This document shows, piece after piece, positions 56,307 to 64,000 of a stretch of DNA of 64,000 bases (the stretch's first letter is position 1; every line of letters starts with the position of its first letter). Under the pieces are notes generated by a model, which did no database searches, was not told the origin of the DNA, and was given only the letters and a program-made list of their open reading frames with translations. The DNA is from Vandiemenella viatica (lineage: Eukaryota > Arthropoda > Insecta > Orthoptera > Morabidae), in the NCBI GenBank assembly GCA_031002005.1, contig CM061921.1, positions 149,019,283-149,083,282 of the forward strand, written 5' to 3'. A program made the translations under genes and the position numbers.

Positions 56307-56914
56307 TAAAGAATTATGTAATTATGCGATTATAATCGCATTGGGCCGATTAAGTCATACAACAAAGTTCAATGTTTCAAATTCATTCCATCACGACGCA
56401 TGTCTCATTCATTTCAATGCCTTTATGACTATTAGGGCCCTACCTCACCGGGACGTTCCAGTTACGTATCCAAACAGGTCGTATTGAAATATATGGCAAC
56501 TAACTCACTTGGTGACTGTCTGGAGATGTCGCCAATTGGGAGGCGGCTCGCTGTGCCGTACCTATTCCTTGCTCACTCTGAACTGGCGGCTCAAGGTCAT
56601 TTTCCCCTCGCCCTGCTCCTCACCTCACTGCCCCCTCTCCGCGACGTACGCTGGATCCAGGCGGGAGAATGGTTAACTTCCCCTTCGCATGTAGGGATAA
56701 AGGCAGAGGAGTGGGGATAGACGAAACTGACCTTGAGCCGCCTCTCTTAACTGAACGCGCTATAGTTACTCTCGCACGCTGGTGACGTCGCCAATAAAAT
56801 ATACATGTGTAAGCAGTATCTCACTCACTCAGTGGCCAACCAGCTGCCAACTTTGACGGTCACTCAATTTCAGCACAATATTATTAGTAAAAAGTGTGAT
56901 TTGAGTTGTAAAAA
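56307..56914. other. GC-rich stretch with an inverted repeat
   Basis: Exact inverted arms GGCGGCTCAAGGTCA lie at 56585-56599 and (reversed) 56728-56742. TGTCGCCAAT / CGTCGCCAAT recur near 56528 and 56790. The stretch may include one end of the Harbinger element that follows; no terminal repeat was proven. Confidence 0.5.
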
Positions 56915-57061
56915 ATGAGTTTTCATACAGAATGATTTATTGTGGAAATTCAAAACCGTCTTTGTTTATGGGATAGTATATCAAAAGATTATTCAGACCG
57001 TAATTTAAAAATTAAATGTTGGGAAGAAATAGTTAATTTATTCAAAGAAAAAGACGAGTGA
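56915..57061 (+). pseudogene. MADF-domain protein fragment of a PIF/Harbinger element
   Basis: From an ATG at 56915, MSFHTE, then an in-frame TGA, then FIVEIQNRLCLWDSISKDYS, DRNLKIKCWEEIVNLFKEKD and a stop. The Trp/Leu/Tyr spacing and DRNLK-WEEI are typical of MADF (Myb/SANT-like) DNA-binding domains. These form the second gene of PIF/Harbinger elements. It faces the transposase fragment at 57.3-57.8 kb. Only the domain core remains. Confidence 0.7.
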
Positions 57062-57323
57062 CGTACGAAGAAAAAAATATAACTAGGAAAGTGTGAATAA
57101 TTAACTTTTATTTATTTAAACACACGTGTCTTGCCAAGGTAATGAGTATTCAGTCACAAAATATTCTGCTAATTTACCTCGAACTGTGAGTGCTGTCTTC
57201 CTCTCCGATCTGTATCAGGTTCAAATGCCGTTACCGTCGGAGTATCTTCGTAAGAAAATCCATCTCTGGAACGTGCGAAATTGTACTAAATTGTACATGT
57301 CCGTACAATCTTTTTTTCTAGAT

Positions 57324-57795
57324 TTATATGTACTGTACATTAATTGGCTTGTGAAATATCCTCCACTTGTATAATATACCAAATGTGCATTCGATGTAAC
57401 GCTCTTGATAATCGGTAACTGAATATTTGTTTCTCGTAAGTGAGATTATGTCTTCCATAGGTCTCATAAGGTTTCCATGTAAGCCAAAAGCTTCATCTCC
57501 TACTACCATGTATGGAATATTTTCGCCATTTTTATCAATGATTTGGCCTCAGGAATATTTAGAGATTTGTTATTGAGATTAGTCTAGAAAGCGCTGTCTT
57601 TAAAAATTGCCGAATCACTGCTTTTCCCGTACGCTCCAACGTCTATATAAGTGAAATTGTAATTAGCATCACACAGAGAAAGTAAAAATATGAAAAATAA
57701 TGTTTATAATTATAATGATCCGGCATGCATAGGTTGAATAACTGTCATGTGATTACCCTCAACGGCACCAATGCAATGGGGGAAGTTAGCGCTGA
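57324..57795 (-). pseudogene. PIF/Harbinger transposase fragment
   Basis: Minus-strand reading: PHCIGAVEGNHMTVIQP (family norm A-V-D-G, so Asp to Glu), stops, LLSLCDANYNFTYIDVGAYG with KSSDSAIF (second acidic residue), then PYMVVGDEAFGLHGNLMRP and CTFGILYKWRIFHKPI (third acidic residue in VGDEAF). This is the DDE_Tnp_4 layout of PIF/Harbinger. Stops and small indels break the frame, and the N-terminal third is missing. Confidence 0.85.
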
Positions 57796-58004
57796 CTGAC
57801 TAGGCACTCGACATTCGTGGCTTGGCTGCTCTGTGGCTATTCTTTTTGGCGACCATCTGTTGCCAGAGGTAGCCAAAACTAAACTGCTGGCCACGTTGCC
57901 ATGGCGTTACAGTGTTGTAGAGCCGAAGCAGGTAAATATACCGAATATTTACATTTTAACATGGGAAGAATTTTATTAACTATTTTTCAAGGAATATTAC
58001 AGAC

Positions 58005-58209
58005 TTTTTTTTTTTTAATGGTATTCGGCAACGGAGGCCATACAGCCAGCTCAATGTGTATTTTTTTCCAATGTATGGACGCCACAGGACGGACAAGACA
58101 TTCACACAGACACACAACACTTAACATCCATGCCCGCGGCCGGATTCGAACCGGCGGCCTTCGGCACGTGGAGCTAGCACTCTAGCCCCTACGCTACCGA
58201 GGCCGGCCA
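58005..58209 (-). repeat. SINE family B copy with short target duplication
   Basis: A plus-strand T-run, GCCATACAGCCAGCTCAATG, GCCCGCGGCCGGATTCGAAC (box B complement) and CTACCGAGGCCGGCC. Flanked by ACAGACTT on both sides (57999-58006 and 58209-58216). The least degraded B copy on the minus strand. Confidence 0.9.
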
Positions 58210-58239
58210 CAGACTTAATGGAAACAGAAGACATACGAA

Positions 58240-58440
58240 AGTTCTGTGCAAGGAGTGTGGGAGCTTAAAGTAATCTTAGTTTCTTCAAATGCCGATAACA
58301 ACCCTTTTCTGGGTTCTCCGTGGTTTTCCCAGATCGCTACAGGCGAATGGGTTCCTAAATATAGCCCGTGGGCGCCTCCTGCCATATCCCGTATATCCCT
58401 TCCTATGCTGAGATATGCCATAAAAGCAAATAAGACAAAG
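58240..58440 (+). repeat. CR1/L2-like LINE 3' UTR fragment
   Basis: TTCTGGGTTCTCCGTGGTTT, CCCAGATCGCTACAGGCGAA, GTGGGCGCCTCCTGCCATAT and CCGTATATCCCTTCC match the 3' UTRs at 11.3, 14.1 and 43.3 kb. Confidence 0.82.
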
Positions 58441-58678
58441 AAACTGATCGTTTTACTTCGCACAAATATACAAGAATTGATTTAGTTCTACGAATAAAAC
58501 ATTTGATGACGAATATTTTCAATTTAATCATTAATCAAAAGTATTGGATTTAAATATCATAAATAAATAGATATAAATTATTTTTAGAGCCTCTTGAAAC
58601 TACCTTTTTTACATAGAAACTAATGTCGATCAGTTACTTAGAACAACATGTTATTTTTTCACTAAACTCATATAAAAA

Positions 58679-58890
58679 TGCGGCAGAAGCTGACTGAAAA
58701 ATTCACGACTGACCTATTTCAGGATGACATCCAACACATACTACTATCAGCTACATTCCTATCTCGGAATGAACGAGAAAATAAGAGAAATCAGGGCCAG
58801 AACCGATTCATTTCTACACTCTTTTTTTCCACGAGCAATTAGGAAGTGGAATAGGAACGAGTCACCGAACGAGAGAACTTAGATACCATT
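58679..58890 (+). repeat. CR1/L2-like LINE coding-end fragment
   Basis: TTCACGACTGACCTATTTCA, GGATGACATCCAACACATAC, CTCGGAATGAACGAGAAAAT and TTTTTCCACGAGCAATTAGG match 13.85-13.98 kb and 43.07-43.24 kb. It lies downstream of a 3' UTR fragment, so two copies or a rearrangement are present. Confidence 0.82.
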
Positions 58891-58897
58891 CGTTCGC

Positions 58898-59275
58898 TAC
58901 GGACCGTGCACAAACTACGTGGCTCGGTCCAGGGGGGGAGGGGTTGGCTGGAAGGCTACGCTGGGCTACGTGGGGGGAGGGGGGGGTTCCGAGCCAGGCC
59001 ACGTAGCTTTCCTTTCATAACATTTTTCGCAGTTAAAATGAGGAATTGAACTCACAACAGCATGTGAATATTTATTTCCCTCAGTTAATTATCTCCGTAT
59101 GTAATTTACAATAGTCTGACAAGAGAAAACAGTACAAAATGTCTTCTGGAATCAAAAGGGAAAAAAGCTACTTGCTACGTGGGGGGGGGGGTTAGAGGTA
59201 AAAGCCAAGTAGGGCTACGTGGGGGGGGGGGGGGGTTCACAGGAGGCCAAAATGGAGCTACGTGGTTTACACGCT
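58898..59275 (-). mobile_element. MITE with TACGTAG-type ends, small relative of 38240-40338
   Basis: The plus-strand left end CGGACCGTGCACAAACTACG pairs with the right end, reversed, GGGAGCGTGTAAACCACGTA. A possible 3-bp duplication CTA flanks it. G-runs lie inside both ends. The centre (ACAGCATGTGAATATTTATT, GAGATAATTAACTGAGG in reverse, AGTACAAAATGTCTTCTGG) matches the outer parts of the 2.1-kb element. Confidence 0.72.
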
Positions 59276-59476
59276 CCCCTAGTCGCCGTAGTGATAACTT
59301 CCGGGTAGCTCGGAGCAATGAACGTGTGCTTGTGTCTTCCTGTTTACAGCAAAGCTCAATACTTAAGTGTTGAAATAAGTTTTTACAAGTGTAACGAAAA
59401 CTAGCTGTATCCACAAGTGTAGCCTGTGCAGCGAGAACTCAACAACCACCCGAGGTCCTCCCCCTGCTGGGCGAGG

Positions 59477-61365
59477 ATGTTTGGCGGCCACAACGGAGAA
59501 GGCGGAGGAGCGTCTTCGTCCCCGACGGCCGCAGATGCATCGGCAGGCGTAGCAGCAGTTGGAGCAGCATTAGTTCAAGCTGTGAGTACAATTAGTGGAA
59601 TTGATGAGGCGGAGGTGGCTATGGAATTTAACTTGGAACCGGAAAGTGATGATGCAGAACGTGTGTATGCTAGAAAGCGTCATATAGAATCCAATCGCCG
59701 ATCCCGGCAGCGTAGGGGTAGCGTGCTTGCTTCTCGTTGCAGGGGTCGCCGGTTCGAGTCCGGCCTAGGGCATGGGTGGTTTTAATTAAGTGTTGTGTTC
59801 GTCTTGTGTCGTCCTTACACATAATAATACAGAAAATAATCATACTTATAAGAAATCTGTACATTGTAAGAGAAAGATACACAATGAGCTGGCTGAATGG
59901 CTAACACGGCCAAATGCCATTATATATAAAAAAAAAAAAAAAAAATAGAATCAAATGTAGAGGTTATGGCAGAGAAAAAGAAAATTGCTAGTGCTAGTGT
60001 ATGCTACGAACCACCCCAAATAGAGAAAAACTCAGAGCTAGGACGGGAACAATTGGTACAAAATGAAAAGTCGAGTGATCTGCAGACACAACCCGAGAAC
60101 AACAGACCTCAGCGATTTTATAGACGGTCGGACACTGGCCCATTCATTATATTTATTGAGAGCAGGGATAACAAAATAGGGAAATTACACCCAATGTCTA
60201 TAGGGAAAATTCTCCACTCAATCACGGAAACTAAAGGAAAAATCTTAAACATTAGCTACAGTGGTAGGAGTAGACTAAAAGTTGAAGTAGGTGACGCATA
60301 TGCTGCCAATAATATTGTTAGATCACCAGGGAAAATATCCAAAGACTTAGAAATATATATCCCCGTTCATTTAGTATATAAACAGGGGGTAATAAGAGGA
60401 GTCCACCAGAGTATCACGATGGAGGAGTTACTAGCGGAAATTCAATCACCGGTAAAGGTAGTTAGTGCAAGAAGAATGAGCAAAACAGTAATACAAAATA
60501 ATGAAAAACTAGTAATCAATCTTCAAAAATGTGTTTTAAACATTCGACAGGCAGTCCATCCCACATCACATTAATATTCACGGTACTAGATGCGAATTAA
60601 CATCATTTTTCCCGTCAGTAAAAATATGCTATCAGTGTTATAGATATGGGCATCTTAAAAAAACAATGTCGTGGTCAAGCTCGTTGTATCAAGTGTGGTG
60701 GGGCACACTCTGACAGCCAATGCACAATTCAATCTATTACTTGTTTCCAGTGCGGGGGAGGTCACTACGTCACGGACCGAATGTGCCCAGAGTATAATAG
60801 GCGGAAAAATATTCAGGAAATTGCTAACCGAAACAATATATCGTCAAGGGAAGCGGAATCCGCATTTAAAATTAGATCATATGCACAAGTCGCTAAAATA
60901 TATGAACAAAGAAAATATTACTTTAACCCTTCTGTAGCGCCGGATATAGAGAACTACAGCCGATTTCCACCTATTAAATTAGACTATAGGGGAACTCCCC
61001 TGGCAATGCCTGGAACAAGCAATGAACCATATAATCTACGAAAACACCCAATCCAATATCTTAGTGGGGACCCTACTCAGGTCCAGGAAAATCAACCGAA
61101 GGGCCCAACTGGACCCTTGCCGATGCCCTATACTAGAAGACAACAACCCATTTCAACAGAGGTTCCCTCGGCCAAAGCACAACACATCAGCACTTGTGGG
61201 CCACCGGAGAATAGTGCGAAACATAGAACACAACAGCTCTTTAACACATATGAATATCAGCAGCTTTGGTACCACCCCACAAATTTACCGGCAGCACCCA
61301 TTGGCCAAAATCCATATCCTTCCAAAGTGCAGAACGCAAGCAATCGACAACCTAATTATCCATAA
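59477..61365 (+). pseudogene. LINE ORF1 (gag-like, zinc knuckles), interrupted by a SINE
   Basis: The start at 59477 is chosen because MFGGHNGEGGG matches the start of the minus-strand relative. After the SINE (59696-59944) the frame continues: FYRRSDTGPFIIFIESRDNK, IGKLHPMSIGKILHSITETK, to about 60574. A frame break follows near 60560-60600 and another in the A-run near 60655. Knuckles: CYQCYRYGHLKKQC, CIKCGGAHSDSQC and CFQCGGGHYVTDRMC. The C-terminus is Pro/Gln/Asn-rich. The stop TAA at 61363-61365 overlaps the ATG of ORF2. Confidence 0.87.
59696..59944 (+). repeat. SINE family B copy with target duplication inside LINE ORF1
   Basis: Head GATCCCGGCAGCGTAGGGGT, box B GGTTCGAGTCCGGCC, GGGCATGGGTGGTTTTAAT, tail GAGCTGGCTGAATGGCTAAC, AATGCCATT and poly-A. 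Flanked by ATAGAATCCAAT (59684-59695) and ATAGAATCAAAT (59945-59956), one mismatch in twelve. It is most like the copy at 37615. Confidence 0.93.
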
Positions 61366-64000
61366 TGTCAAACACTCAGAATAAAGGTAATTCAAGGAGA
61401 GAACTGAATGTAATCCAATGTAACGCGCGGAGCCTCAGTCCCAAATAGAATGACTTTATCAACCTAATGAATGAAGGCAAGGCAGCTATAGCTATAATTA
61501 CTGAAACGTAGTTAAAGCATGATAGCAAAATAAGAGAAAGACATAAAACCTTTAGCAAAGATGGTGGGGTAGCGATCACGATTGCAAAAAACATAATAGC
61601 AGTGACTAAAAATATACAATACAATAACAGTAATATAGAAATCATATCCGTAGACATATTCAATTTAGAGCCTGTGAAGAATGTAACAGCTATTTACGTG
61701 CCCCCTCATGTCACAATCAATGAAACAGAATCGAACCACATTTTCTCCCAACTTCCGAATGGAAGTATTGTGGCAGGAGACTTTAATGCCCACGACAAAA
61801 TGTGGTACGATGAAATAATAGACCATAGTGACCAGGAGCTAGCAAAAGCAAAAAGTCAATCCGACCTAGTGGTGCTAAACACCAACACACATACTCGCAT
61901 AGGTACACCATACTATAGGCCCTCATCGCCGGATTTATCCTTAGTATCGTCAGGGATGGCCATAAAATGCTCGTTGGTGGCAATGAACGATACATTAGGC
62001 AGTGACGACAGGGTTATAAAAATTTCCATACAAACACAAGCTACCCATACGACCCAAAACAAGATATTCAGTCACAGCCAGATAATAAATCATAAACTTA
62101 TGAACCGGCACAAATATCAACAAGAAGTAAATAGAAGATTGCTAGAATGCCCGGATGTAAGAGACCCACAGGAAACCTACAACTGGTTTGTAGAAAACAT
62201 TTTAGCAGCTGCGAAAGAGAGTGCACCTGCTGTGAAATATAGAAAGGACTGCACATACCGAAGGAAGCCCTGGTGGACGCCAGAATGCTCTAAAGCGGTA
62301 GCAAGAAGAAGACTAGCTCTCAGAACATATCGCAAAGAGGCGACCTACCAAAACTTCATTACGCTCCGCAAAATAACAGCACAAACTAGCAAGATCATCA
62401 AGAAAGCGAAGAAGGAAGGATGGGAAAAGTACTGCTCGGAATTAAGTGGAGATCTCTCGACACAAAAATTATGGGAAAAGATTAGGTGGTACAAGGAACC
62501 AAAACAAAGCTCTGAAAGCATAAGAGTAAATACGGAAATCGCGGAACAATTTATGAATAAAATAGCTCCCGCTACGGTAGAAGCTGCACTACTGGAAGTA
62601 ACTGATAACAACGAACACATAACATATCCTAATTGCAATCTAGACCGACCCTTCACCCTGGTGGAAATGGAAAATAACCTAAAAGAAAAAGATACAACCC
62701 CAGGATTAGACCAGATATCATATTCAATGTTGTACACTGGAAAAGAATTGCTACTGACAATACTTAACAATCTGTTTAAACAAAATATTGTACCCCATCA
62801 ATGGAGGAGAATAGGAATACCTCCGGTGATCAAAAACGGAAAGGATTCCAATCTAAATACATCGTATAGACCCATATGACTTAAATCATGCATATGTAAA
62901 TTGATGAACCTAATGATTAAACATCGGGTAGAATGGTATATGGAACATCATGAACTCCTAGCAAACCGTGTGATGGGTTTTAGAAAGGGATATAGTACTA
63001 TAGATGCAATTTCAACGTTAATAACAGACAAATAAACAACAGCTATAATTCGTATCTCATAGACTCATAGCCGCCTTCCTGGACATACAAGATGCATATG
63101 GACAAGTGTACATACCAGAGTTAGCAAATGTGATGATAGACTGTGGCATCCCAAAAACAATAGTCAAATGGTGTGCAAACTATCTCTCATTAAGAATACT
63201 AGAGTTATGGATTTATGGAAAAGAACCAATAGTACGATATGTTTACTCTGGCCTACCGCAAGGAGATCCCCTTAGCCCACTACTGTACAATATCTACTTA
63301 TACAATGTGTTTAATAGACTGAGTAAATCGATCATGTACATACAATATGCGGACGACATAGTGATATATATAAGAAATAGGTTCAAAGAAAAGGCAGTGC
63401 TAGAACTACAGAGTAGCTTAAACAATACTATAAATGCTCTGAAAGAAAAGATGATGGAAGTATCACCCGAAAAAAGCAAGCTAATGGTCTTTCCAAGACA
63501 TAGAAATGCAAATGATGTGAATATCATACTTAATGGTAAAGTCCTTACAGTAGATCACGAAGTAAAATATCTAGGCATGTGGCTTGATATGAGGCTGACA
63601 TGGAGAAAGCACATAATGGGACTACACAGCCAATCCATGGAAAGAATTAATATCCTGAAAGCCTTAGCTGGTATGGTACCTATTGGGGTCCTAACCCAAC
63701 AATACTATTGCGCCTCTACGGGCAACTAGTCCGCAGCAAAATGGACTACGGATGCATGCTCTATGACACAGCCGCGGCATCAACCGAAGCCAAACTAGAC
63801 AGGCTGCAATCAGTAGCCCTACGTATATGTGAAAGATTTCTACATACAACTCCGATAAATGTACTACACATAGAAACAAGCATACCACCACTCTCACTCG
63901 ACGGCATTTGCTCTCTAGACGATTTATTCTGAAAGTTAGATCAATGATCAACCACCCATTAAACTGGAAGTTAGGAGCCATAAGCCAAATGTTAAATAGG
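61365..64000 (+). pseudogene. LINE ORF2: endonuclease and reverse transcriptase, partial
   Basis: The ATG at 61365 gives MSNTQNKGNSRRELNVIQCN. Two TAG codons interrupt the endonuclease (61446 and 61509; the second sits where the family has Trp in ETW). The frame is otherwise open to a TGA at 62877, through IVAGDFNAHDKMWYDEI and TPGLDQISYSMLYTGKELLL. RT motifs follow from 62.9 kb in other frames: FRKGYSTIDAISTLITDK, AAFLDIQDAYGQ, SGLPQGDPLSPLLYNIYL and MYIQYADDIVIYI (intact YADD near 63345). A break near 63710 precedes RSKMDYGCMLYDTAAAS. Fairly young decay. Confidence 0.88.

Larger units (their letters stand above)
59290..64000 (+). mobile_element. I/LOA-type LINE, runs off the window end
   Basis: Leader (about 59290-59476), ORF1 with zinc knuckles, ORF2 with endonuclease and reverse transcriptase. 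RNase H would lie beyond 64000. It is related to the minus-strand element at 1-6 kb (same domain order, same start motif), but clearly diverged in protein sequence, so it is a second family or subfamily. Confidence 0.88.

Overview
The window looks like intergenic or intronic DNA from an insect with a large, repeat-rich genome. The signs are abundant insect non-LTR retrotransposons, Tc1-, hAT- and PIF/Harbinger-type DNA transposons, Helitron-like elements and at least four tRNA-headed SINE families. The commonest SINE carries a body that I associate with polyneopteran insects (stick insects, grasshoppers and relatives), but I cannot name the species. I see no intact host gene. The only host-like signals are a GC-rich promoter-like island near 25.7-26.6 kb and a few weak candidate exons on the plus strand.

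Layout. 1-6.0 kb: minus-strand I/LOA-type LINE (ORF1 with zinc knuckles, AP endonuclease, reverse transcriptase, RNase H), decayed. 6.1-10.4 kb: SINEs and a broken Tc1-like transposase. 10.7-15.1 kb: two 3' ends of a CR1/L2-like LINE and several SINEs. 15.7-17.7 kb: one LINE inserted inside another. 17.7-22.7 kb: an LTR-like unit, an hAT MITE with a perfect 8-bp target duplication, and a non-autonomous Helitron carrying a tRNA-like segment. 22.7-29 kb: mostly unique AT-rich DNA with a 320-bp tandem duplication and the GC-rich island. 29-33.7 kb: dense SINEs and an internally deleted Tc1-like element. 35.2-38.0 kb: a 5'-truncated Jockey-type LINE split by a SINE. 38.2-45.2 kb: a terminal-inverted-repeat element with nested insertions, and an inverted pair of 0.68-kb repeats. 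45.4-56.3 kb: more SINEs, a second full Helitron, LINE fragments and a Helitron remnant. 56.9-57.8 kb: both genes of a PIF/Harbinger element in pieces. 58-64 kb: SINE, LINE fragments, a MITE, then a second I/LOA-type LINE on the plus strand that runs off the end.

The elements interact. LINEs supply the machinery that probably mobilised the SINEs, and SINEs have inserted into LINE genes with visible target duplications. Several unrelated-looking families share one conserved module of about 95 bp. For orientation I call the SINE families A (27 copies), B (tail with GAGCTGGCTGTATGGC), C and E. These letters are mine, not database names.
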